From NCBI GenBank assembly GCA_910587925.1, contig CAJUOC010000026.1, positions 1 through 39,711 of the forward strand: a DNA stretch of 39,711 nucleotides. The letters are read 5' to 3'. The notes beneath the pieces were generated by a model. That model did no database searches. It saw only the letters and a program-made list of their open reading frames with translations, and was not told the origin of the DNA. The position numbers were made by a program, and so were the translations under genes. Each line of letters starts with the position of its first letter. The stretch's first letter is position 1. This DNA is from an uncultured Muribaculaceae bacterium (lineage in GTDB: Bacteria > Bacteroidota > Bacteroidia > Bacteroidales > Muribaculaceae). Shown piece after piece: positions 12,271-19,192 of the stretch.

Positions 12271-12576
12271 ATGAAACTGATTGAGCTTAACCTACAACGC
12301 ATAACTGACCTATGTCGGAAGCACAAGGTCAAGACTCTTGCTGTCTTTGGCTCTATTCTCACAGATAGATTCAATGACCGGAGCGACGTAGACTTGCTTG
12401 TGGACTTTGAGCCGATAGACCATAGCACGTTTGATTACGTAAGCAATTACTTCGACCTCCGCGATGCGTTGGAACGCCTGTTTGACCGCACGGTCGATTT
12501 AATCGAATATGGCAGCAATCTTAATCCGATTTTCAAGGCTTCGGTTGACAAAAAAAAGCTAATAATTTATGGATGA
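12271..12576 (+). CDS. mntA: MntA-type minimal nucleotidyltransferase antitoxin
   Basis: A 101-residue protein with the pol-beta nucleotidyltransferase signature FGSIL..D-V-D: Gly27-Ser28, then Asp39 and Asp41 about ten residues later, and a plausible third metal ligand at Asp76 (DRTVDLIEYG). MNT proteins of this size pair with HEPN RNase toxins; in studied MntA-HepT pairs the antitoxin silences HepT by adding AMP to a tyrosine near its active site. All catalytic residues appear intact. The gene is clearly lower in GC than its neighbours, which suggests horizontal arrival. The HEPN partner starts 8 nt before its stop but is broken, so this antitoxin may now be a relic or may act in trans on another HEPN protein. 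Confidence 0.85.
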   Translation: MKLIELNLQRITDLCRKHKVKTLAVFGSILTDRFNDRSDVDLLVDFEPIDHSTFDYVSNYFDLRDALERLFDRTVDLIEYGSNLNPIFKASVDKKKLIIYG

Positions 12577-12810
12577 ATTTATTGCTGTTTATCTTTATGA
12601 TATAAAGAGATCTATAGAGGAAGTCGAGAGCTATTTCGACGGCTATAAAATGCGAGGGCTATCATCGATACTCGCAACAGGATAATACATGGTTATGACT
12701 CTGTGAAACCTGAATTTTTGTGGAGTCTGGTCATCCGGCATATTCCCCAACTTAAAAAAGATGTCGAGAAGATAATTACCGATTATGGCATATCTCTCGA
12801 TATGATGTAA
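12569..12810 (+). pseudogene. Broken HEPN (DUF86/HepT-like) toxin gene
   Basis: An ATG at 12569, overlapping the end of mntA, opens MDEFIAVYLYDIKRSIEEVE, a typical HEPN N-terminus, but the frame stops at 12685 after 38 codons. From about 12664 a second frame continues to a TAA at 12808-12810 and encodes the HEPN catalytic motif RNRIIHGY (the R-x4-6-H motif) followed by the usual C-terminal helix (LWSLVIRHIPQLKKDVEK). N-terminal (~28 residues) and C-terminal (~49 residues) parts together are 35-40 residues shorter than ordinary HepT proteins of about 115. The simplest reading is an internal deletion with frameshift, with the junction near 12653-12663. The toxin should be inactive. A sequencing error alone could not restore the missing middle. 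Confidence 0.85.
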
Positions 12811-12836
12811 ACTTCTGAAAGTATACTGAAAAATAG

Positions 12837-12878
12837 GCGAGCCATCCGCAAAAAAAACATGCGGATGGCTCGCTTTTT
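12837..12878 (+). terminator. Terminator hairpin, copy 2
   Basis: The same 14-bp stem as at 12119 (12837-12850 with 12860-12873), followed by TTTTTGG. It differs from copy 1 only by one A in the loop. It now terminates the mntA/HEPN unit and directly precedes the promoter of the GH43 gene. Confidence 0.88.
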
Positions 12879-12892
12879 GGCATAAAATGTAT

Positions 12893-12900
12893 TATCTTTG
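12893..12900 (+). promoter_or_regulatory. Promoter -7 box of the GH43 gene (TATCTTTG)
   Basis: TATCTTTG lies 34 nt before the ATG at 12935, predicting a leader of roughly 28 nt. Confidence 0.65.
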
Positions 12901-12934
12901 CCCGCAAGTCAATATCTTACAATCTATTCATCCC

Positions 12935-15679
12935 ATGAAAACCATCTTTGCGCGTATTCTGCTGCCCGCTATGCTGCTGGCCGGTATGACGGCCCGCGGT
13001 GCGGAGACCGACTACACCTCGCGGATAGTAAACCCGTCGTTTGAGACCAATGGACTCGAAGGCTGGATCAACGACGGATTCCAAAGCCAGACCAACAACT
13101 CTCCCGCCGACGCCGGCTGGCAAAAAGACGGCAACGTCTATGCCGAGAAATGGGTGTCGGCATCAAACAAGCTCGGCGACGCATCGCTCCACCAGATCGT
13201 GACCGGCCTGCCCAACGGCCAGTATGTCGTGCGCGCCGTGGGCCACGCCATCAATCAGAACGGCAATCCCCCCGTCACCACCGGCACTTACCTCTACACA
13301 CGCATGGGCCAGACTCTCATCACCGCCGCCGGCGAGTATGAGGTCACCGGCACCGTGGCCGAGGGCACTCTGTCGATAGGCATACGTACCAGCGGCACCG
13401 ACGCCAACTGGGCCGCCATCGACAACTTCCGTATCTACCGCACCGGCGAGAGCGCCGCCGAGTACCGCAAGTATCTCGACTACATCGTGGCCGAGTTTGA
13501 GGCGTATGTCGCCGGCGACCGCCTGCGCCCCGACGATTACAATAAGGAGCAGATTGCCGCCGCTGTGGCCGCCGCCGGCGCCGCCACCACCACCGAGCAG
13601 ATAATGGCCGCCATCAAGCAGCTGCGCAGCGCCGAGAGCGACTACAAGGCCCTCGTCGAGGCTTACAAGGCCACATACTACGCCAAGACACGCCTGGCCA
13701 GCGAGATACGCATCGCAGAGTCGCTGCGCGACGACAGCGACTATCCCGGCAAGGCCGACTTTGCCGCCGCCATCGCGTCTGCCAAGACCGACGCTGCCGC
13801 CACCGGGCTCTCCATCGCGGCCGGCGACGCCATCATCGCCCGCCTGAAAGCCGCCACCAGGACATACCTGGCCGGTCGCCCGAGCCAATGGGTGCGCATA
13901 TCCAACGGCGAGATGTGGCGCGACGACCGCGGCCGCGACGTGCAGGCCCACGGCGCCGGCTTCCTGCTCGTCGGCGACCGCTACTACATGATCGGCGAGG
14001 ACCGCTCCAACTCGTGGAACCCCGACGTAAACATGTACTCGTCAAAAGACCTCGTAAACTGGCGCTGGGAGTGCAAGATCATCGAAAACGGCGTGACACA
14101 CCCCGACCTGGGCAGCTCGCGCATGATAGAGCGCCCCAAGCTGATGTACAATGCCCTGACAGGCAACTTCGTGGTATGGTGCCACTGGGAAGCCAGCAAC
14201 TACGGCGCATCTGAGGCGGGCGTATTTTACAGCGACGTGGTCAACAAGCCCTATACATACTACAGCGGCGGCCGCCCCATGGGCATCAAGAGCCGCGACT
14301 GCAACATCTATGTCGACGACGACGCCACCGCATACTTCATATCCACCACCTCCGAGAATACCAATCTCGGCCTCTTCCGTCTCTCCGAAGACTATCTCGA
14401 GCCGGTCGAGCATACCGTGCTCTTTGCCGGCCAGCGCCGCGAGGCTCCCGCCATCGTCAAGCACGAGGGCCTGTACTACATGCTCTCGTCGGCATGCAGC
14501 GGATGGGACCCCAACGAATGCAAGCTGGCCACCACCGCCGACCTCAAGACCGGCTGGAGCGGGCTGCGCAAGGTAGGCAATCCCATCGCATACGACACCC
14601 AGGCCGCGTCGATACTCAAGGTGGAAGGCTCCAAGACCACCACGTATCTCTACGTGGGCGACCGCTGGCAAGACCCCTCGCTGCCCGAGTCGAAGACCAT
14701 CATCTTCCCGATTGCATTTGACGGCACAGGCTGCACCTTTGAGTATGTGCCCGAGTTTGAGATAAACTTTGCCACGGGCGAGTGGCGCGCCGTCGACAAC
14801 TCGGCCTCGGCCATCGACCGCTCGGCGTTCAGTATACTCGACTGCTCCTCCGAGGAGACTGCCAAGGAAGACGGCGCCGCCGCCAATATCCTCGACGGCG
14901 ACCCCGCCACCAAGTGGCACACCCGCTACAGCTCGCCCGCCGGGAAAGCTCCCCACCACGTGAGCATCGACATGGGCGCATCACACCGCATCAGCGCCCT
15001 GCGCATCGCTCCCCGCACCGATACCGGCTCGACCAACGGCCTCATACGCGACTACGCCATCCAGACCAGCGCCGACGGCTCGGCCTGGACCACCGTGAGC
15101 GCCGGCAGCTGGCTCCCCTACTGGGGCGAGGTGCGCTTCCATCCGACCGACGCCCGCTACATCAGACTGGTGTCTTTCTCGGGCAATTACGCATCGGTAT
15201 CAGACATCGAGGTATTTGGCGACCGCGCCGACTATACCGCCGTGCCGCTCACGACCGCCTACAAAATCAACGGCGGCGCCTGGACTGCCGGCGGCGACAT
15301 CACTCTCACACAGGGCCAGAGCCTTACCTTCGGACCCAACGTCGACGGTACCCACGGCTGCTGGGCACTGGAGTGTCCCGACGGAACTTTCCGCTCGGGC
15401 CGCGAGGTGACACTCGACGCCATGCAGCCCGCGCAGTCGGGCACATACCGCGCGCACTTCCTCGACATGTACTCCACATCGCACTCGGCCGAGTACCGCG
15501 TCAACGTCAAGGCCGACGCCGGCGTCGAGGATGTGGCCGTCGAGCGCACCCTGCTCTCGCGCCGCTACACCACCCTGCAGGGCATAGCCACCGACAATCC
15601 AGCCCCCGGCGCAGTGTACATTGTCACAGACACTTACACCGACGGATACACTCATACCTATAAATTTTTTGTACATTGA
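12935..15679 (+). CDS. Secreted GH43-family (exo-beta-1,3-galactanase-like) multidomain glycoside hydrolase
   Basis: A 914-residue secreted protein. After a signal peptide (about residues 1-23) comes a carbohydrate-binding-like jelly roll (NPSFET...GWIND, about 26-165) and a helical FIVAR-like linker (about 175-320). The catalytic five-blade propeller (about 325-640) has WRDDRGRDVQAHGAGFLL, ERPKLMYN with Glu399 as the expected general acid, and RDCNIYVDDD with Asp455. This pattern resembles GH43 subfamilies 24/34, where the usual catalytic base is replaced; substrate assignment to galactan is therefore inference. An F5/8 type C (discoidin) domain follows (about 660-800), then an Ig-like segment. 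The end (AGVEDVAVE...RRYTTLQGIA...NPAPGAVYIV) resembles the tail of the next gene. The ATG at 12935 starts the signal peptide and is preferred over an in-frame ATG at 12887 that precedes the promoter. No sus genes adjoin it. Confidence 0.85.
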   Translation: MKTIFARILLPAMLLAGMTARGAETDYTSRIVNPSFETNGLEGWINDGFQSQTNNSPADAGWQKDGNVYAEKWVSASNKLGDASLHQIVTGLPNGQYVVRAVGHAINQNGNPPVTTGTYLYTRMGQTLITAAGEYEVTGTVAEGTLSIGIRTSGTDANWAAIDNFRIYRTGESAAEYRKYLDYIVAEFEAYVAGDRLRPDDYNKEQIAAAVAAAGAATTTEQIMAAIKQLRSAESDYKALVEAYKATYYAKTRLASEIRIAESLRDDSDYPGKADFAAAIASAKTDAAATGLSIAAGDAIIARLKAATRTYLAGRPSQWVRISNGEMWRDDRGRDVQAHGAGFLLVGDRYYMIGEDRSNSWNPDVNMYSSKDLVNWRWECKIIENGVTHPDLGSSRMIERPKLMYNALTGNFVVWCHWEASNYGASEAGVFYSDVVNKPYTYYSGGRPMGIKSRDCNIYVDDDATAYFISTTSENTNLGLFRLSEDYLEPVEHTVLFAGQRREAPAIVKHEGLYYMLSSACSGWDPNECKLATTADLKTGWSGLRKVGNPIAYDTQAASILKVEGSKTTTYLYVGDRWQDPSLPESKTIIFPIAFDGTGCTFEYVPEFEINFATGEWRAVDNSASAIDRSAFSILDCSSEETAKEDGAAANILDGDPATKWHTRYSSPAGKAPHHVSIDMGASHRISALRIAPRTDTGSTNGLIRDYAIQTSADGSAWTTVSAGSWLPYWGEVRFHPTDARYIRLVSFSGNYASVSDIEVFGDRADYTAVPLTTAYKINGGAWTAGGDITLTQGQSLTFGPNVDGTHGCWALECPDGTFRSGREVTLDAMQPAQSGTYRAHFLDMYSTSHSAEYRVNVKADAGVEDVAVERTLLSRRYTTLQGIATDNPAPGAVYIVTDTYTDGYTHTYKFFVH

Positions 15680-15702
15680 TGGAGAATTAAGACAATTTTA
15701 GG

Positions 15703-15710
15703 TAATTTTG
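15703..15710 (+). promoter_or_regulatory. Possible promoter -7 box (TAATTTTG) touching a terminator
   Basis: TAATTTTG ends directly at the first base of the hairpin at 15711. A transcript started 5-7 nt downstream would lack part of the left arm and would not form the full terminator, whereas read-through from the GH43 gene would. It would give the 15778 gene a leader of about 60 nt. Confidence 0.45.
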
Positions 15711-15747
15711 CGGTGTCATTTCGTGAGAAATGGCACCGTTTTGTTTT
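15711..15747 (+). terminator. Terminator after the GH43 gene
   Basis: A 12-bp stem with one G-T pair (15711-15722 with 15727-15738, loop GTGA) is followed by TTTTGTTTT. It lies 31 nt after the GH43 stop. Confidence 0.8.
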
Positions 15748-15777
15748 ATGCTATTCCATTTTATCCATCAAAAAGAT

Positions 15778-17097
15778 ATGAAGCATCTCTACACTGCACT
15801 CGCATGCCTGATGATATGCTCGTCGGCAGCTACTGCCGGCACCCGATTTGCCGCGCGGCGCGCTGCCCAGCGTCACACCATCGCCAAGGAGGCCACCAAT
15901 CCAGACCTGATCTGGCGCCCCGCCTCTCAGACCGACTTCCTGTACATGGACGGTGAGTGGCTCGAGCTGGGTACCACCACCTTCTCATACGACGAGCGCG
16001 GCAACGCAACTCTCCAGGATATCGAAGACGAAGACGGCAACTACCGCATCGCCACCACCTTTGACCAATACAACCAGCCTCTGGAGCGCATCGAGACCGC
16101 CAGCGAGGACGGCACCGTATGGGCCAACGAGTCGCGCACCGTATACACATACGACCCCATACTGCACTCTTACTATACCGAGCGCGCCGCCTACGACTGG
16201 GCCGACGACTCGTGGGTAAAGAACTACAAGTGTGAGACCAACGTCATCACCCGCGACGGCGGCAAGATTGTCGAAATCGTCAAGTCGCTGCCCATGACCG
16301 GCGAAGACCTCGTGCCGGCATACAAGCTGCTGTGGAACTACAACGAGTCGACCGGCCAGGCCGACGCCATGACCTACTATGTAAACAATTACACAAACTC
16401 CGTCATCGACTGGGAAGTATACGACGACACCGAGTACCGCAACATCGTGTGGGAAGCTACCGACGGCCAGATGGCCGAGGCATCAATCAGCGACTATCTC
16501 GAGGGCGCCAACCGCATCTCCCGCGCCGACGTATACTATGAGGGCGTCATCGACGGCCACTTATTCGTGACATATACCGCCGACGGCGGCTACACCGTGC
16601 GCGACACCTATGCCGACCCCGACAAGGCAGGCGTGGTCGTCGTGAAGGCAATCACCGACGCCAACGGCAGCTACACCATCACCGAGACCGAGTATTTCGA
16701 CGAAGACGGCGAGTACTCTGAGGAGCCCACCGGTCAATACGTGTCGACCGTGACATTCAATGAAAAGGGCGACCTGGTGTCGGAGGAAGTCACCGAGACC
16801 TACGACGGCATCACCGAGCTTGTCGACGGTATCAAGTATGAGTACACCTACGACGCAGCCGGCCACATATCGCAGTACGTCATGAGCCAGTACAACTACG
16901 ACGATGCCGAGTACGCTCCCGCCGAGAAAGCCACATTTGGCGAGTACAAGAGCTTTGCCGGTATCGAAGACGTAGCCGTCGACGCCGACGCTCCCGCCAC
17001 CTACTACGACCTGCAGGGCCGCGCCGTGGCCAATCCCGCTCCCGGCCGCCTCTACATCAAGCGCCAGGGCAACAAGGCCACCAAGGTGGTGCTCTGA
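15778..17097 (+). CDS. Secreted YD-repeat-like protein of unknown function
   Basis: A 439-residue protein whose start at ATG 15778 gives a clean signal peptide (MKHLYTALACLMICSSAATA). The body is built of repeated Tyr/Asp/Thr-rich strands such as TFSYDERGNATLQDIEDEDGN, TVYTYDPI and YEYTYDAAGHISQYV, which look like diverged RHS/YD repeats. These proteins are frequent and uncharacterised in gut Bacteroidales. The C-terminus (AGIEDVAVD...YYDLQGRAVANPAPGRLYIKR) is a short beta-rich tail of the kind seen on many secreted Bacteroidales proteins and is shared in form with the upstream GH43 protein; it may be a sorting or anchoring signal. No catalytic residues are recognisable. An in-frame ATG at 15730 lies inside the terminator hairpin and is unlikely to be used. 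Confidence 0.8.
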   Translation: MKHLYTALACLMICSSAATAGTRFAARRAAQRHTIAKEATNPDLIWRPASQTDFLYMDGEWLELGTTTFSYDERGNATLQDIEDEDGNYRIATTFDQYNQPLERIETASEDGTVWANESRTVYTYDPILHSYYTERAAYDWADDSWVKNYKCETNVITRDGGKIVEIVKSLPMTGEDLVPAYKLLWNYNESTGQADAMTYYVNNYTNSVIDWEVYDDTEYRNIVWEATDGQMAEASISDYLEGANRISRADVYYEGVIDGHLFVTYTADGGYTVRDTYADPDKAGVVVVKAITDANGSYTITETEYFDEDGEYSEEPTGQYVSTVTFNEKGDLVSEEVTETYDGITELVDGIKYEYTYDAAGHISQYVMSQYNYDDAEYAPAEKATFGEYKSFAGIEDVAVDADAPATYYDLQGRAVANPAPGRLYIKRQGNKATKVVL

Positions 17098-17122
17098 CTC
17101 TGACAGCCGCAGCCACATTCAC

Positions 17123-17152
17123 AGCCCCGGCATTGCAATGCCGGGGCTTTTT
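17123..17152 (+). terminator. Terminator after the YD-like gene
   Basis: A perfect 26-nt palindrome (17123-17148, arm AGCCCCGGCATTG) is followed by TTTT. It starts 25 nt after the stop codon at 17097. Confidence 0.9.
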
Positions 17153-17154
17153 CG

Positions 17155-17162
17155 TAACTTTG
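17155..17162 (+). promoter_or_regulatory. Promoter -7 box (TAACTTTG) of the aminotransferase operon
   Basis: TAACTTTG sits 6 nt after the terminator palindrome and 42 nt before the GTG at 17205. It should drive the overlapping run from the aminotransferase to the small membrane protein. Confidence 0.65.
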
Positions 17163-17204
17163 TGCCACAATACTCCGTTTCATTTTTATTTTGAAAGCAT
17201 CCTT

Positions 17205-18383
17205 GTGATTTACGATTTTGATGTTGAGATAGACCGCCGGGGCACCGACGCGGTAAAATACGAGGAGCTGCCGATAAAATACGGCCGCTCCGATCTCATG
17301 CCCATGTGGATTGCCGACATGGACTTCGCCGTGCCGCCGTGCATCACCGAGGCCATAGCCGCCCGTACCGCACACCCCGTGCTGGGATACACCCATCCGT
17401 CTGACGCCTTCTGGGGCGCCATCACCGGCTGGCTCGGCCGGCGCCACGGCTGGAGCGTGGGCCGCGACCAGATAGACTATGTGCCGGGGGTGAAAAAGGG
17501 CCTCGCACTGTGTGTGTGCCACTTTACCCGCCCGGGCGACAAGGTGGTGATACAGCCGCCGGTCTACCACTCCTTCCGCTCGGTGGTCGAGGGTACGGGG
17601 CGCCATGCCGTCGACAACCCCCTCATCGCCGGCGCCGACGGCGAATACCGCATGGACTTCGACGGTCTTGAGCGCATCATCGCTGAGCAGTCGCCCCGCA
17701 TGCTCATCCTCTGCAATCCCCACAATCCCATAGGCCGCCAGTGGGATGCCCCCACCCTGGAGCGCCTTGCCGCGACCTGCCGCCGCGCCGGCATGATACT
17801 GCTCTCCGACGAGATTTACGGCGATATGTGCCTGCCGGGAGCACCGCGCCACATCCCCACCGCCACCGTATCGCCCGACGCGGCCGAGATCACGGTCACG
17901 CTGGGCGCGCCCTCCAAGACATTCAACATACCGGGCCTGGCGAGCGCGTGGACGGTGATACCCAATGCGGAGCTGCGCCGCGGCTTCTTCGACTTCCTGC
18001 TCGCTGGCGAGTTTGACACCCCGCCTCTGTACGCGCAGGTCGCCACCCGAGCCGCCTACGAGGGTGGCGCCGAGTGGCTCGACCAGGCCCTGGCCTATAT
18101 CGCGGCCAACGCCCGCCACGTGGCCGACCGCCTGGAGCGGGAGCTGCCCGCGGCGCGCGCCGTGATTCCCGAGGCCGGCTTTGGCATGTGGATACAGCTC
18201 GGCGAGTGTGCCGGCTCACACGATGCCATGATACAGCGGCTGATAGAGCGCGGCCGCATCGCCCTGAGCGACGGAGTATCGTTCGGCCCCGGCGGCGAGG
18301 GTTTCGTGCGCCTCAATATCGGCACTGCCCGCGCCACTCTCGACCGCGGCCTCGACCGCATAATCGACGCTCTGCGACAATGA
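17205..18383 (+). CDS. MalY/PatB-family PLP-dependent aminotransferase / cystathionine beta-lyase (paralog 1)
   Basis: A 392-residue fold-type I PLP enzyme starting at GTG 17205 (VIYDFDVEIDRRGT), the usual N-terminus of the MalY/PatB group. The motif LMPMWIADMDFAVPP is diagnostic of this group. Also present are GYTHP, the CNPHNPIGR substrate/PLP motif, SDEIY, and the Schiff-base lysine Lys238 in APSKTFNIPGL. Members cleave cystathionine or other C-S bonds, or act as aminotransferases; which reaction this one catalyses cannot be read from sequence. An upstream in-frame ATG at 17133 lies inside the terminator palindrome and is rejected. The stop overlaps the dapF start in ATGA. It is about as long as, and homologous to, the gene at 32516. 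Confidence 0.9.
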   Translation: MIYDFDVEIDRRGTDAVKYEELPIKYGRSDLMPMWIADMDFAVPPCITEAIAARTAHPVLGYTHPSDAFWGAITGWLGRRHGWSVGRDQIDYVPGVKKGLALCVCHFTRPGDKVVIQPPVYHSFRSVVEGTGRHAVDNPLIAGADGEYRMDFDGLERIIAEQSPRMLILCNPHNPIGRQWDAPTLERLAATCRRAGMILLSDEIYGDMCLPGAPRHIPTATVSPDAAEITVTLGAPSKTFNIPGLASAWTVIPNAELRRGFFDFLLAGEFDTPPLYAQVATRAAYEGGAEWLDQALAYIAANARHVADRLERELPAARAVIPEAGFGMWIQLGECAGSHDAMIQRLIERGRIALSDGVSFGPGGEGFVRLNIGTARATLDRGLDRIIDALRQ

Positions 18384-19192
18384 CCCGCGCCATCGCCATA
18401 GACTTTACCAAGATGCACGGCCTGGGCAACGACTTCATCGTGGTCGACTGCCGCCAAGGCATCCCGGCGCCTCCGGGCGAGATGGCCCGCATCATGTGCC
18501 CGCGGCGCACGGCCGTCGGCGCCGACGGCCTCATCGCCATATGCCCCTCCGGGCGGGCCGCGATACGCATGCGCATCTTCAATGCCGACGGCTCCGAGGC
18601 CGAGATGTGTGGCAACGGCATACGCTGCGCCGCCCTCTATGCCGCCGGGCTCGGCATCACCGACGCCGCCGACTTCGATATCGAGACCAAGGCCGGCCTG
18701 CGACACGTATGGCTGCTCGGCGCCGACCGCGTGAGCGCCGATATGGGTATGTGTGCCGTGTCGCCGGCAGAGAGCCTTGCCGTGGACGGATTTGGCGCGG
18801 TGGAAGTGATGGCGGCCTCGACCGGCAATCCCCACTGCGTGACCTTTGTCGACGATGTTGCCGCTGCGCCGGTCGACACGCTCGGCCCCCGGCTCGAGCG
18901 CCACGCGCGCTGGCCCGAGGGAGCCAATGTGGAGTTTGTCGCCACGGCCGGCCCCGGGCGCCTCGATGTGAGGGTATGGGAGCGCGGCGTGGGCGAGACC
19001 GACGCCTGCGGCACCGGCGCCTGCGCCGCCGCGCTGGCCGCTGCCACCGCCGGCCGGGGCAGCATCCCCTGTGAGGTGAGACTGCCCGGAGGCACCCTGG
19101 CCATCGACCGCTCGCCCTCGGGCTCGCTGCTGCTCACCGGGCCGGTGGCTATTGTATATCAAGCAACATATCATTTACAACATGAAACATAA
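18380..19192 (+). CDS. dapF: Diaminopimelate epimerase
   Basis: A 270-residue DapF. It converts LL- to meso-diaminopimelate, the cross-linking residue of the peptidoglycan and the precursor of lysine. Both catalytic cysteines are visible: Cys77 in EMCGNGIRC and Cys210 in ETDACGTGACAAALAA. Other family motifs are MHGLGNDFIVVD near the N-terminus, RIFNADGSEAE and GNPHCVTFVDD. The ATG at 18380 overlaps the preceding stop by four bases, which fixes the start; a much longer upstream reading in the same frame lies inside the aminotransferase gene and is not real. In many Bacteroidales dapF adjoins the LL-DAP aminotransferase gene; here the neighbour is a MalY/PatB enzyme instead. Confidence 0.97.
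   Translation: MTRAIAIDFTKMHGLGNDFIVVDCRQGIPAPPGEMARIMCPRRTAVGADGLIAICPSGRAAIRMRIFNADGSEAEMCGNGIRCAALYAAGLGITDAADFDIETKAGLRHVWLLGADRVSADMGMCAVSPAESLAVDGFGAVEVMAASTGNPHCVTFVDDVAAAPVDTLGPRLERHARWPEGANVEFVATAGPGRLDVRVWERGVGETDACGTGACAAALAAATAGRGSIPCEVRLPGGTLAIDRSPSGSLLLTGPVAIVYQATYHLQHET

Noticed and set aside
18074..18379. N-terminal extension of dapF
   Set aside because: The in-frame extension lies within the aminotransferase gene, is Arg/Pro-rich, and the ATGA overlap at 18380 gives the normal DapF N-terminus.
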